Assembly (NCBI GenBank): GCA_038373865.1
Contig: JAXGGA010004439.1
Coordinates: 24,471-88,470, forward strand
Source of the DNA: Uloborus plumipes
Lineage: Eukaryota; Arthropoda; Arachnida; Araneae; Uloboridae
Direction: 5' to 3'
DNA length: 64,000 bases
Shown in pieces: positions 30,501 to 43,253 of this stretch (the first letter of the stretch is position 1; each line of letters begins with the position of its first letter). Under the pieces are notes generated by a model. The model was not told the origin of the DNA. It searched no databases and was given only the letters and a program-made list of their open reading frames with translations. A program made the translations under genes and the position numbers.

Positions 30501-33500
30501 CTGACCAGGTTTGGACATTAGTTTTCTTAACTCAGAGTGACGTTTTGCATAAAAATTTCGTCATCTAAAACTGATTATAAAAAGTTACACGGGAAACACT
30601 TCAAAATGAACAGCTGCGAGGAAGTGCGGAAATCTCATCTTGACGAAATAATGGGAATAAATCAGCAGCAGCAATTGTAACAAAAGTAGGACTTATATTC
30701 ATCCGAAAGCATTGCGTATCATGCAATCTCAAGAGAAGTGTCTTACAATTAAGAAAAGACCGAATTTGTAGCACAATCAAAAATCCACCCGAACAATAAC
30801 TGGTTAGTGAATGCATCAGGAAAGTAACAAAGAGTGCGGCATCGAGTAAAAACCAGCTTGAACGCTTGAGAGCAATAGCGTGAACATCTTTTCAGCAGCA
30901 TAATGTGAAAAGAATTTATAATCGAAACTGCATTACATTTTCGGCAGTAGGTAATTCAGCGAGGAGAAGAAGCGGTCATCTCAGGATAAAAAGGCTCAGC
31001 CGAGAAATTTTCTTGTCTTAATGAAATAGATTGTATCATATGCCTTGTTTAGTTAGATATGCTTGGATAACTGAGCATAGAATTACGGAAGTGAAATTCA
31101 GTAACAGTTCATGGGAAGTCATTTAGACCCCCCCCCCCCCCCACCACCCATTTACATGAAAAAAAAAATCCATTTTTAAAAACCAGGGTGTTATTTTCAA
31201 CTAATTTTTTTTTCTTTAAAATTAGTTTAGAATTTAATTTTTTTGCAGAAAAAGAGATTGCAAAGGGGAGAGAAGACCTTTGATCAAATAAATTAAAACA
31301 CAAAAACAGGCACCAAATACTTCTAGCGTTCATTGTTTCCTAGTTTCTTTCTTTATGTTTCTAGAATGAAAGAGACTATAAATAATAGGCTTTAAGAAAT
31401 TCATGATATACCTCATCCTGGACAGGGACTCGTTTCAGGATAGACAATGGGTAAACATGGTATCTGTTTTGGATAACCACGTTTATTCATTTGAAAATGT
31501 GGCAATTTTAGTTGGTGCTAGCACCGATCAATTCCAGAATCGTCGCGATTAAAGACCGAAATACACCAAATAGGGTATAGGATAAAATCTGAAATTTCGA
31601 CGCTTCTGAGCAGCATTTGTCCAGGAACAAACAGTATCCAACTGTTGTTATGAGGTGACGAAATTGAAACATGAGATGCGCATTGTTAAAAATGATGTAG
31701 AAAGGAGCACTACATCATTACCTTTACTGTTGAGCAACAAAACTGGAACTCCCCCTCCTCCCCACATGGCACCAACAGAAAGCTTTCACACAAGAGGAGG
31801 CATGGTATGGTTCATAAACAAAACGCTTGACCCTGGACTAAGTTCATTTATTTTGGGGTTAAAAGAGAAATTTTCTTACCGGCACAACGCCACAAACGGT
31901 TATCGGCAAAGAAATCGGTGTTCCTGATTTTTCTGTTAGAGTCTGTATCACTGCATTTTCAAACGAAACTTGTGCACAGGGGTGCCCCGGACTTAAAATT
32001 TTAGAGAGGGGGCATTCTCAAATTGCGGAATGAAAATATAAATTTTCCGAATGATAAAGTACGGGTATCCACACAAACGTACATCAAATGAAAAGGGGAC
32101 ATTCCGGTGGTTAAAAATAACAATATTGTAATTATTTCTCCTACTTTTGGAAAAATGTCAGACCAATTGTATGAAATTTTTTGAAGATCTCGGTAAATTC
32201 CTGTGATCTCACATTGAGCTTGCACATTTAGACCCAAAAATCAATTCCTCAGCTCAGCGCTCTAGACAGAGGAAAATGTTAATTTAAGCGTAATAAACAA
32301 AACATAAAAATCAGGTGATCTACCTAAATATGTTTAAGAATTTTGAGACTAATCGCCGTAATAAATAAACAAAACACCATTTAGAGATTAAATAAGGCAG
32401 ACCAAAATGTGGCATAAATATTAAACAGGATCAACTACGGCAACTGAAAATGCTCCGTTTTCAATAAACCTGGTTAAATATAATGGTAACCTTCACCGCT
32501 AAATTTAAATGAGGATTAAGCAAAGAAGCTTATCTTGACCACATTGTGCGTAATTTCTGGAATAGAGATTCTAGCCACGCCAAGGAGAAATGGCCAATTC
32601 TACGCCCACGTGCTAAAATTAAACATAGCAACTGAGGTTTGCCTGATAGGTCAAGCGTGGAAGCGATGGGAGAGGGGAGGGCTGATGGGGGGGGGGAGAG
32701 AAAAACACATTCGTGAACATGCAGCCATTGTATTTAAACACTATAATTTTTAAGCGAGGTAATTTTGTAAATAAATAATCCGAAAATATGGGTTAGTTTT
32801 AAATCAGGCACAAAGAAAAATGGTATAATAGTTGCAAATCTTTAAATCTGTGCAAATATTTTCAGACAGATATCAAGGATTTATATTTTTTAAAAATCAC
32901 AACTACTTTTTTCTTATTCATTGGAAAACTAAACATCACTTCTAATTTAAAACGGTACATTCTTCTTATTCGTGAATAAATGTTTGTGTTTTACGTATTA
33001 AAGTAAACTTGAACATAAGATATAAAACAATGTAAAGAGTTTGAACGAAAAATAACAAACAAGAGAAAATACATAAAAATAAGTTAATATCCGTTGTGTA
33101 TATCATAGCTCCTCAGATCAACTAAAAATTCTTTGCATTAATTTCTTAATCTACGTTTCTTTCCAAAATGTACATATTATTCTTCGATGCGTTATTATTA
33201 AATAGAAAATTATTTTTAGCTAATTATTGCACGATATTAAATTCGCCCACAGAAAGACATTTTATGCTTATAAGTCAAAATAACGAAAACGTTTTCATCT
33301 GAAAATACATAAGTCTTGAATGGATACAAAATAAGGCGGCAAATATACACAAGTAACTCTTTTCCCACAATACATAAAAAAATATTTTTACCACGATAAA
33401 AAAACGATCAAAAAAAATACAATCAACTTCCTCATCAAGACATTTTAATGCTCTCGATAAAAATTTGTACCGTAGTCTCTAAAAATCAGCACTAGATAAC

Positions 33501-34115
33501 TAGGCCGAATCCAGAAAACTCGGCCACACCCTGCCAGGAAAAAAAAAGTACCGCATAAAAACCTGCTGTGCGCGCATTCCCGATAACAAAGCATTTTCAT
33601 GAACTCTGCTACTTTTTTAAAAATCCACATTAGAATTATCTTAACTGCCTATCTGGAAAAAAAAAAAACACAACACTTTATATTAAGTTACGCCTTAATA
33701 CAATTTTCAAGTATCTTTCCCGAATTCCATATTGCATTTCTATTTTCTGCAATGAAGTTTGAAATGTTAATAATTAAAATGAAAAAAAAGTAAATAAAAT
33801 TAATAAAAAAAATATAAAAGTTTAAAATTACTAAGCCTGCTTTAATGACTTTCTTTCGCAACGTTGTTGAAGAATTAGAAACAATTGAGTCATTCGTTAT
33901 TTTCATATAAGGAATAACCCCATATATAAATCACATGTCATTTATAGAAATGGCATCTACCTTTTCCTGAAAAACTATGCTTACCTTAGCGCCTCATAAC
34001 CTTGTAGGTTTGTAAGAGTTAAAGGAAATATTTAAAATTACTATTGCTAAAATGGAAAGAAACAAGTCATGAGCCATGACTTAAATTGAGGCATAATTTT
34101 ATGCGACTGTAAAAT
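30501..34115. other. no gene or element established
   Basis: It contains a 15-base C run at 31128-31142 and scattered 60-90 codon frames on both strands (for example 31655-31927 and 32535-32753) without recognisable domains. 32760-33440 is strongly A+T-rich. Confidence 0.4.
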
Positions 34116-34592
34116 TTAAGGTACATTTCTAGAGTACATAACTTGAAGCTCAGCAGAAGTTATTCTGTAAGAATGATAATGACCAACACAATGTGTTTGG
34201 TCATTACAAGATAACAAAATCAAAGGCTGAAAATAAACTTTACATTCAATACAAAAACCAAGAAGCATGCATAATTCAAAGTATACATACAATATTAAAA
34301 TACTTACAGTAGTAGAAACAGGGAGAACCATACTTTTCATTATGTACAAGAGGTATTTTGATGCTGTGAACTGGACTAAGAAAATAGTGCTTACATTGAC
34401 TCCTGGATAGCTTCCGAACCAATAAATTAAATACTTACGGTTTTCGATAAACACAAGTTGTAAAGGGTGTGCAAAGAAATCTTGGGTATGCAAACATAAA
34501 GCAAAAGGCTTACCTACAAAGAGAAAATATAACCAATCAAAAATAAGTAAAATAAAGAATATTACATTGCTATTTAATTCAAATGTAGACAT
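34116..34592 (-). CDS. candidate 3' part of a gene: up to three exons or one 158-codon frame
   Basis: This is the longest open frame of the window and it carries canonical splice signals on the minus strand. Segment 34439-34513 (75 bp) is bounded by TTTCTCTTTGTAG and GTAAGTAT and encodes KPFALCLHTQDFFAHPLQLV and a few more residues. After a possible 63 bp intron, 34308-34375 follows TATTTTCTTAG and ends at GTAAGTAT. After a possible 81 bp intron, a third segment begins after TTTATTTTCAG at 34226 and encodes SCNDQTHCVGHYHSYRITSA before the stop at 34116-34118. All three stay in phase. Both introns are multiples of three and stop-free, so reading through is equally possible. The product is not recognised. 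Confidence 0.35.
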   Translation of the reverse strand: MSTFELNSNVIFFILLIFDWLYFLFVGKPFALCLHTQDFFAHPLQLVFIENRKYLIYWFGSYPGVNVSTIFLVQFTASKYLLYIMKSMVLPVSTTVSILILYVYFELCMLLGFCIECKVYFQPLILLSCNDQTHCVGHYHSYRITSAELQVMYSRNVP

Positions 34593-34601
34593 CGTTAGAA
34601 G

Positions 34602-34808
34602 TTAGGGCCTTCCTCCACAACACCAGAAAACTGGCCGAAACCGAAAAGCCGGGAACGTTCCATTTCCCCCTTTATATTCAAAGTACCCGGATTTTCGGTT
34701 TCTGATTTCGGTTTCGGTCGGTTTTCTGCTGATGTGAAACCAGTCCCTTACGATTTTTACGATGAAACGATCGAATAAATAAGAACAACCGTTCGTAAAA
34801 GTTCCCAT
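34602..34808. repeat. imperfect inverted repeat of CCGAAACCGAAA motifs
   Basis: GAAAACTGGCCGAAACCGAA on the left and TTTCGGTTTCGGTCGGTTTT on the right are complementary with mismatches around a centre near 34675. Probably an eroded MITE. The minus-strand frame across it is incidental. Confidence 0.5.
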
Positions 34809-34809
34809 T

Positions 34810-36763
34810 TGAGTGAGGAGAATAGTACTCGTAGCTGTACACTAGGACAACATTTCCGAAAATCCCCCATTAGAAAAGGGACGTCGGTTCAGTTGATTAA
34901 ATAGAGACATAAAATGATAGAAGGTTTGAAATTTAGATTTAATAGATGCTCTCATCCTGGAGAAGCGAATTTTAAAAATCGTAACAGGCAAGGTTTTTTT
35001 ATTTTATTTATTTATTTAACTCTTGTTCATAGTCCAGTAAATAGGTTCTGATTTCAACATAAAATCAGAATTTCTATTTTAAGCTTTCTTCCTTTTTTTA
35101 AAAAAAAATAACTACTTTCTAAAAACAATGAAAATAATAAGTTTCTGTTTTAACTTACAGTTTTGGTTTACACTCTTCAGAGATAAAGTATACCGGATGT
35201 TGTTAGAAAGTTTTCTAGGGGATTTTCTAATAATTCAGAATAGAAAAAAGTTAATAAAAAGGATTCGCACCAATGATTGGCACCATCTTGTTCTTGTCCA
35301 CGCCAAATGACTGACATCTGCTAATGGCGTAAGAGTTTGTTCACATCTAGTCTATATTTTCAGTGAACGAAGTATAGGTTCTGATTTTAATTAAATCAAC
35401 ACCAAAAATGAAGAAAATGCACCAAAAACGAGATCTTTTAATGCTTAATTCAACATGAAGAAGAAGAAAAAAAGACATTTTATAGTGAGCTTTCATGCCT
35501 TGACTCAAGTTTTATTTGATATTTATTTTCGGTTTTGATTCACAGTATGCGATTCAAAAATAACCAAAACTTTTCATGGTTTCATAAGTGTTTTCCAAGT
35601 AAAATGAAGAACAAAAAATTGCTCCACAGCTCTAACGTCCAGCAGTCTACATTACCCATGCACCCTTGAAAAGAATTTCTTGCTATGCCTTTGATTGTTT
35701 CAATACCATTAAATGCACAAGAGAGAAGAGAGCTTCTAAAGAACAATGGAAAGCAAAATGCTCACCGCAGCTACAGAAATTAAGTTGAAAATGCTCCACC
35801 CTGTACGAAAGTTGCAGATTAAAAAGTTCGGCCATTGTGCGTATAACAATGGTATTTCACAAGGTAAAATACGACGCTTTGTTGACCAGCACTCGGCAGG
35901 TCAAAGTTTCGCATTGTTACATAAATTAAGAATCGACTCGTCCTAATTCTTATAATGCTTCATAGATCGATCTTCTTACATCAATATAAAATGATTTTCG
36001 GATGAGATAGTGTCCATCTTACAGACATTTTACAGGAAATGACAAGCGTAAGGATTATTTCCTATTTCACAAGGCCGGTTTTGAGAAAGGGTTTTCCGGG
36101 TCCACACCCCTCGTGCAAAGAAAACATCATACATGTTGATGTTTGGATGAAATTCAATTTCCTCTTTCCCTTGACCTGCCGGATGTGAATAAATATTAAT
36201 TTTCAAATTCTATAAATATGTCCTATTCAGGTTGAATAGCGAAAAATTTCTGAATGAATCACACGCACTGCTTTTTAACATAGAGGATCGATATTTTTCG
36301 CAATTCGTACAAAGCTATTTGAATGATTCCAAGTAGTCTGTACGTTCTTTTATGTTATACCCTAGTTACTATTAAATATTAAAATTTTACTTGATTTACA
36401 CGCATAAATAAAGTGCTGACAATAGGGTCGTTTTTCTATAAAATGGCCCATATACATTTGATCCAGCATTCTTAGAAATGCTTAGCTTTTACGAAATGAG
36501 TCTATATGAACTCACTTCCTTTAGTTTTTTGGTGCGAGACGTAAAGGGTAAAACACGTATTAACATGATCAAAAATTAATTGCAAACAAGATTAAAAATT
36601 CAATCGAAAGTATGGAGAAGTAGAAAGTGTTCATTCAAGTAAAGAAAAATAAATGATAATTAAAATACAGATAGTTGTATTAGTTATTGCATTTTTACCA
36701 TTGGAATATTAGTATTGGAGAGCATGATTCATAAAATATGGATGTTTCGTAGATCATGGAAAA
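34810..36763. other. no gene established
   Basis: Unique-looking sequence. A plus-strand frame at 35746-35946 begins with an A/G-rich leader and ATGG, has ordinary codon composition and a possible donor (CACAAG|GTAAAA), but no recognisable domain. Confidence 0.35.
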
Positions 36764-36767
36764 TTAA

Positions 36768-37005
36768 AGGGGCAAGTGGATAAAGGTGATATGTGACAAT
36801 TGTTAAAATTTAAGAAAAAGCTTTCAAAGAAAATGTTATTTTTTTTAATGGATTTGTTTCAACGGGTAAAACGGGGTCATATTCTTAGTTATCAATCATT
36901 TCTGTGCCTAAGGGGACATGATACTGATGGACTTATCAACCTTCAGCAATGGTAAAAAGTTAGGTTTTTAAAAATGTCACATATCACCTTTATCCACTTG
37001 CCCCT
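36768..37005. mobile_element. MITE with TTAA TSD and 31 bp perfect TIR (238 bp)
   Basis: AGGGGCAAGTGGATAAAGGT... at the left is perfectly inverted for 31 bases at the right (36975-37005). TTAA flanks both ends (36764-36767 and 37006-37009). TTAA duplications occur in piggyBac and Kolobok elements. AGGG-type ends favour Kolobok, but this is inference. Confidence 0.85.
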
Positions 37006-37158
37006 TTAATTATTATTCTAGGCATTTCCTTTCAATGCTTCATTTTAAGTTGATTTGTGAGAAAAATTAACATTTTTAGTTAAAAAACAAAGAAAATGTT
37101 TCAGTAGCACATATTTAATAAAAATACAACCCAATTCGACGCATAAAAAGAAGTGCAG

Positions 37159-37247
37159 GAGCTGAGCTCTCGGACAATTATGCTCTGCCTGTTACGATAA
37201 TCGATAAACCCAATAGCACCAAATCCTCAGGAAGCGATTGTCCACAG
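37159..37247 (+). CDS. candidate internal exon
   Basis: An 89 bp open segment preceded by GAAGTGCAG ends at the consensus donor CCACAG|GTGAGTA. Only one frame is open. It encodes AELSDNYALPVTIIDKPNST followed by KSSGSDCPQ, with a composition unlike random A+T-rich translation. The acceptor lacks a strong pyrimidine tract. The function is unknown and no partner exon was found. Confidence 0.35.
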
Positions 37248-37249
37248 GT

Positions 37250-38245
37250 GAGTATTCAAATAGGATCCGATTTATTTTGGAACTGAAGAGTTTTTTAAAC
37301 GATAGGATCGATATCAGAAGAAAGTTGTAAATACTTTATTTGGATGAGTGATTACAGCGATTCGTGCGATTGATTGAGATCGTTGTTTTCGAAACATTAT
37401 GGGGAGAGGAAAACTGCTGTCGTTAGGCAATTAACGAACATTTATTTTAGTTTAACTCAACTGCCGTTACCTTCGAATGGTATAAATTATCACACAAAAA
37501 TGAGTGAATAATTTAATTAAGCAGTTTAAAAAAGTTTTAAGCCTTCAAACGCTATAGCTGCGAAAGTAAATTATGAAGGAAAAAAAATCTTATTGGATCA
37601 AGTAATTAAACACAGCAATGTGAATAAGGAAAAATGCTTTTATGTGTTTAACGATAAATTAACCCTCCATGCACCGAAGGGACTCAGAAGTCCCGCTTAC
37701 ATTAATTTAGTATTACGAATCTTTAATGGCTGGAATCATGCTGAAGCTTTTGAGTACCACTTCTTGTACTTTGCTAAGAGGCCGACAGATGGTACCTGCA
37801 ATCGGAAACAGTTTTCTAAGGGGCTCTAAGGCGTAAGGGGCTTTAGACCCGACTGATTTTCAAAATCTGCTGAATTAATTTGGGACATGAGGGGTTAAGC
37901 AAAAATGATATCAGAAGTATAGTAGAGAAAAGATACAGAACAGTTTGAAGAGTACCCACACTGTTGAATATAAAGTTCAATGTTTCTTCCAATAAATTGG
38001 TTATCATGGGTTAACAAACTCTTCCCATTCGCGGCAACTTTTGAGAGGTATTAGAATATGCTCACGGCACCCTATAGTGTATCTCTACTACATGTTATGT
38101 ATATTAATACGATGGACACTGACACTGTTCGTCACCCCTTGCGTTACCCCGCTGCACCTACTTTGGGAACTGTTGAGTTAACTAATAAAAATTCAGTATT
38201 TGAAAACACAGAAGGAAGGGTTCTTAAGTTCATTCATGTTTTTAC
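37250..38245. other. two unrecognised plus-strand frames, otherwise spacer
   Basis: Frames at 37593-37829 and 38058-38291 are open but have no recognisable domain. The second runs into the SINE that starts at 38256. Treated as unproven. Confidence 0.35.
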
Positions 38246-38255
38246 ACATCTAACA

Positions 38256-38540
38256 GACGGGCCACCTTGTCTTGTGGTTAGAGAACCCTGACAGAGATGG
38301 GGAGGTCCCGGGTTCGAATCCCGGCTCGGGCATGAATGTACTTTCTCTCTCCTGTCCTAGTCCTTTATGTGTGCGAATGTGTTATTGTGCTGTGAAAAGT
38401 TGCTTACTCCATAAACGGGTCCTTATGGCATGTGTGTAATGTGGAAGTCGGATTTTACACCAAATGACGGAACAGTTGGGAAAATGAAGCAGCGCACGCC
38501 ACATTACCAGCTTGGCTGGTACAAGACACACAACAACAAT
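38256..38540 (+). mobile_element. tRNA-derived SINE, copy 2, with TSD (285 bp)
   Basis: ACATCTAACA is present at 38246-38255 and 38541-38550. The head contains TTGTCTTGTGGTTAG (A-box-like) and GGTCCCGGGTTCGAATCCCG (B-box). The body (GTTATTGTGCTG, ATAAACGGGTCCTTATGGCA) and the 3' ACAACAACAAT tail match the minus-strand copy at 8379-8668. The 10 bp TSD and tail indicate LINE-driven retroposition. Confidence 0.9.
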
Positions 38541-38550
38541 ACATCTAACA

Positions 38551-39360
38551 AAAAGACAAACACAAATTAGTAACCGATTTCTAGTGGTTGTTGCGGAAAC
38601 GAAAATTAATGCTGCTTTTTAACTTAACTTTTACTAATGGTCTTTTCTTTTTCTTTCTTTATTATTATTACTGTTATTCATAGAAATAAGTGTAAAATGA
38701 ATCAAAGGCTGGTTTTTGTCAGTATCATCCAATGACTCAAAATGGTAAATAGCTTTAAAAACAGGCAAATAACATAACCGAAAGGGGGAAAATATGAATA
38801 AATTGATTTCGAAACTCCACTTTTGGCAGAAAGTTATGTGGTTTCATACCAACGGTATTCTCCAGCACCGAAACTTGAACAAGCATTTTGCACATCAATG
38901 CTTCGAATTCGCCTGCCAGACAATTTTAACCATTCTCTTACAACGACTACAAAAGCTCAAACTTTCTTAAGTGAAGTCTTACTGATATTACACAAAACTC
39001 ACACCAACCTTTACCAACTGAAGTCTTAGATCAACCATTATTAAGTTTTATTCCCCCCTTTATGAACTGAAGTCTTATTAATGCCATAGATCGACATAAA
39101 CTATAGACAAAGAGGCTCACCTTGTGCCACTCATTCGATGAAAAGTGTTTTAAGAAAAGAATAGCCAGCAACTGTTGGTTTAACCTAAATAAATTGCAAA
39201 ACATACTTCCTAATGAGCAATTCCTCGATATTTTGAACAGTCTCTCGCACATTTTCGAGATTTCCACTTATTTCTATTGCTGAGTGAAGAAAGCTTTCGG
39301 AGAATTTTAAGAAGCTATGCAATCGGTTGGCACCAGGATCAATTAAGAGGTTATGTCAAC
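38551..39360. other. no gene established
   Basis: The plus frame at 38823-39029 is open (begins MAESYVVSYQRYSPAPKLEQ) with reasonable composition but no domain. The minus frame at 39031-39267 is unremarkable. Confidence 0.35.
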
Positions 39361-39364
39361 ATTT

Positions 39365-39880
39365 ATTCTTAAGGTAGTAGTCTGGTAACTTGGGTTCAAA
39401 AACGATTTTTTTTTTGCCTAATTTGAAAGTACAATGTCTTGAGAATATACTGCAAAAATTTCAGACAGAAATTCGAAATATTTCGGGAGTTATAACGAGC
39501 TTCCTAGAGCGCCTCGGAGTTTGTTATTGAACTTTAAACGCGTTTTTCTCAAAACACTGTTTTTCTAGTCGGCCCGGGTCCTAACTTTTCTTCTACAGAA
39601 CCGATTGATTTCAAATTTTAACAGGCTATTCTACATACTTATAGTTCTCGTCGGTACTAAAGAGAATTTTTTTTACCCCTAACTTTTTATTTTACAACCC
39701 TTTCTTTGCTAAAATAAAAGGACTTTTTTTTTTTTTTTTGAAAGTCCGCCATTTTGTTATTTACCCTTGAAATTTAACTTTAGTAGTTCCGACCAAAATG
39801 ACATGTGTATAGATTAAGAATAATCAAGAATATTTGATTTCAGATAACATCAAGAGCCAAAATCACCCGGGCCACCCACG
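39365..39880. repeat. probable transposon fragment beginning AAGGTAGTAGTCTGG
   Basis: The block starts after TTCTTAAGGTAGTAGTCTGG and ends in G+C-rich ATCACCCGGGCCACCCACGTG before a T run. Its style (short A/T runs among GTCGGCCCGGG motifs) is that of a DNA transposon interior. A matching right terminus was not found. Confidence 0.35.
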
Positions 39881-42342
39881 TGCATTTTTTTTTTTTTTTT
39901 TTAAGTTCCAACTTCGAGTGACAATAATAATAGTAATAGTAATAAACTATTAAATTTTTTAAAATATATTTTTTTATATTTTCAATATGTAAATAAAAAC
40001 TCTTAATATTCAAGATAATTCATTTTTATTTTCCTATAAAAAACCACCCTCCAAAACAGTCATGAAAAATAGGCATAAGTTACCACTATCTTAATTGAAA
40101 ATGAGATATTATCTTAATTGAAAATGAAAAATTTGCCTGTTTGCGGAGAGGAAGGGAATCAAGGAGTTATCGCATGCAACAAAGCATTTATCTTTTATTG
40201 TACGCAGTAAGTCCTCGATTCTGTCAAAGCATCGAGCTCCAAGACATATTTGAGCGATGCCATGAAACGGAACAAAACTAGAAAGCAGAAAATGTTTTCT
40301 AAAAAATCACCTATATTATATAAATAACACCTGGTAGTCCTCTCTACCACATACTATATTCCTCGTAACCCAAGGAAAGTTGTTTCAGAAAGGAAGTTTT
40401 TAATATTCACACTTCATATTTTTGGTAGCATATTGCAGAAAACCACCATTTGTAGAGAAAAAAATGCAATACGATTGTAAAGTAAAACTTGTTAAGTTTA
40501 CCACTTGTCTATGTTGACCGCTTTTGTCAGGTACAAATGAGCCCCATACCATAAATATCAACCTCAATAAGTTAATCACCTGTCTAAGTTATTCGCTAAA
40601 GCATGGAGGGGTACCCAAACTTTCCAAATCGTGACACCCATTTAATAATTAAAAATTCTTTCAGGTACCCTAATCATTTATCACTATTATATGTCTATAC
40701 TTATGTAGATACGTATAAATTTATTTATTTGTATTTAAATGGAACTGTATATCTGCCTATACATAAGTAGAGAAAGATAAGTAAAACAGCATGTTCATTT
40801 ATTTGCATGATTTTGTTGAAAGGACAAGAAATTGTGTAGACACAGGGTTGTCACTTATTAGGTGCTTAATGAAATAATACCTAAAAGGTTCTTAATATAA
40901 AAAATAATCGTATCTTCTAGCGTTTTCTTTTTTTTTTTTTTTTTTTTTTGTTTTGTTTTTAGTGAAACCGGGTGAGACTGTTGAGTAAAAATAAAACTTT
41001 TTGTTAAATTAACAACAAAGATTTGATATCATGAACATTTCGTGGCAACCTCACCTAGCCCTACGATTCCCAAGGGTGCCGCGGAAACCACTTTGGGAGG
41101 CTTTGTACAAAAGTACTGTACCGCAAGAGGTCAACTTACACAGGTTTCACTGTACTTATTTTTTAAATAGCTGTTTTATTAAGCATGAAATAACAGTTGA
41201 ATGCAGTTGTAACTCAATTGAAGAGACCGGAGATATCATTCCGCTATAGGGAAATTTCGTTATACTGAAATTACAGTGAGGGTACAAAATTTGACTCAGC
41301 TTCTCAAATATTTGGATCCTGAAATGTAAAGAACATTTATAGTCATGAACATTAGAGAGTTACCTAAAATTTAGGCAGTTTCTGCCATTATAAAATGTAA
41401 ATGCCGTAAGTTTACATCTTTACATGTTCAATTTACTGTAAGCAACAGGAATAGAATTCACTCTATCTATTCCCCCTAGATATATAATCCCCCCTACAGA
41501 ATTCTTTATCACCACTCTTTAGCTTGTCCAAGTTGCAACGCATTAATCAAACATTCATTTTACCGCATGACAAGCATGACTGAATCTTCGATTGTTGCTT
41601 CAAATTGTTTGATTTTAATTCATCGAAGTGTTGTCATCTGTGAATTATAGCTGCATTTACAGTTCACTTTTCAAGATCTGTATCCTTGAAATTACCAGCT
41701 AGTAGAAAAACTTTATTTTTCCCGCTTCTTTACAGTCAGTTACCGTTTGCTGACACACATGAGTCGACGCCCATTAATTATGTAATTTTTATTGATAAGG
41801 AAAATTCTATTTGTAGGTTTATTTTTTTCGTGCAGGTACAGTTTTTCCTCCAGTTCAGAGTAATGACGTCTAGCTCAGAAGCATTTTCCCTTGATAGGTT
41901 TGTGTCAAACTCGATGCGCATTACATCGAATCTTGAAAATGATTTTCTCATATTTTTGACTTGTAATTCAGTCTTTTGTAAGACTTCATTCGATTTCGTG
42001 TATTTATTTTTTACTGCGGAAAACAAGAAAAAGTGAAAGCCACCTCTGCCTGGTCTATACCATCTAGCGGTGGTGGTTTGGCAAGCTACTTCAGAGACTT
42101 AACAATGGAGAAGTAAAAGCCTAAGTCACAATAATGAACAATAATATCGCTTTGAACAACAACGTCGTCAAACAATTTGGACTATAAATGGAATAGAAGG
42201 CTTTGAAAGAAGGCTCTTGATTATGGTGGTCTAGTTGTCTTTACATATTTTTTTATTTTTTACAAAATATGTAATGTGTACCTAACTCGCTAATACAGAG
42301 TACAGACACGCTAGGCAGAAAGTTGCTTTCCTTTTTTTATGC

Positions 42343-42381
<39 letters not shown>

Positions 42382-43070
42382 CTTTAAGATATAAGAGCTA
42401 CTGATTGATACTGTAATACAGCACCATCATTTAAGGCTTCTACTTCCCCTCTTCACTGACGCAGCTAAAATTTTCTCCTGGGGTATTGAAATCACAAGTC
42501 TTAAAATGTATGCATATTACCATACTATATTAGCAAATATGGATTAACGTCTTTAAACTATTTACATGTTATTAAGGCAGTTACACATTAAAAAACATTC
42601 ATAGCAATTAATATTAATAGTACACATCTGTACGTTTGTACCACAACGACGATATACTAATACCGTATATGAAATTTAAGTTTTTTTTTCCTTTAAAAAA
42701 TTTTAATTTCTTCTCCCTCAACAAAGATATTGTCTGCATTTTTTTTGTCTTTTTGAAATCTACGACGCAAGTTGCACAGTAGCGCTGTTTCTGCTACCGG
42801 GCCACAAGTATCGTCAGTAAACAATAAAAGAATCCAACATTTTACATTTCTGTTACATCCATCAATGCATCTCTTCGCATTCATTGAATCGCTCCTACAT
42901 CAATAATGAACCATTCATCGTCGAACCAGGAACTTGACCATAAAGAGATTTTTCATTCATTTAACTGGAACGCTTTAAATAATCATCTCACTTTCGATTT
43001 CTTCTGATATCGTGACATCATTGCAATCATTGTCAAAGCAACTTTGTCCTCGAGTCCATCGCATTATTAT
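39881..43070. other. A+T-rich spacer with a TAA microsatellite
   Basis: It contains (TAA)n at about 42345-42379 and a T run at 40928-40950. A pogo-like terminus in reverse (AGGTTTCACTGTA near 41139-41152) has no clear partner. Frames at 41686-42036 (both strands) and 42693-42884 are unrecognised. Confidence 0.4.
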
Positions 43071-43253
43071 TCAGAAAGGAGCGCTTCCGCAGGTCTTGTT
43101 GTACCATGTAACACAATTGCTGGCCTCGCACGTCCAAGGCTTGTTGCACACTTCGCTTTTTTGTTCACTCCTGGGGAAGCGTTGGGTCAACTTATATGTT
43201 AGATCTCCAACACGATTGCTCCACATTATGCCACAAGCGTTCGTGTCGTTGCT
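43071..43253 (-). CDS. candidate cysteine-rich exon or remnant
   Basis: On the minus strand a 60-codon frame runs from a stop at 43254-43256 to TGA at 43071-43073. An ATG at 43226-43224 would give 51 residues. From that ATG, cysteines fall at residues 27, 33, 38 and 45 within SEVCNKPWTCEASNCVTWYN and KTCGSAPF, with several W, N and K. One more cysteine lies upstream (NACGI). Codons are G+C-richer than the surroundings. The plus-strand 133-codon frame over the same bases looks like its shadow. No signal peptide or clear acceptor is present, so it could be a last exon or a pseudogene piece. The family is not recognised. Confidence 0.35.
   Translation of the reverse strand, partial: SNDTNACGIMWSNRVGDLTYKLTQRFPRSEQKSEVCNKPWTCEASNCVTWYNKTCGSAPF

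Noticed and set aside
41686..42036. 116-codon plus frame and its 82-codon antisense partner
   Set aside because: The two strands compete. The minus frame has reasonable charged composition, but no good donor was found and no domain is recognised.
42345..42379. CRISPR-like or regulatory array
   Set aside because: It is a plain TAA microsatellite. No spaced repeats of CRISPR type exist anywhere in the window.
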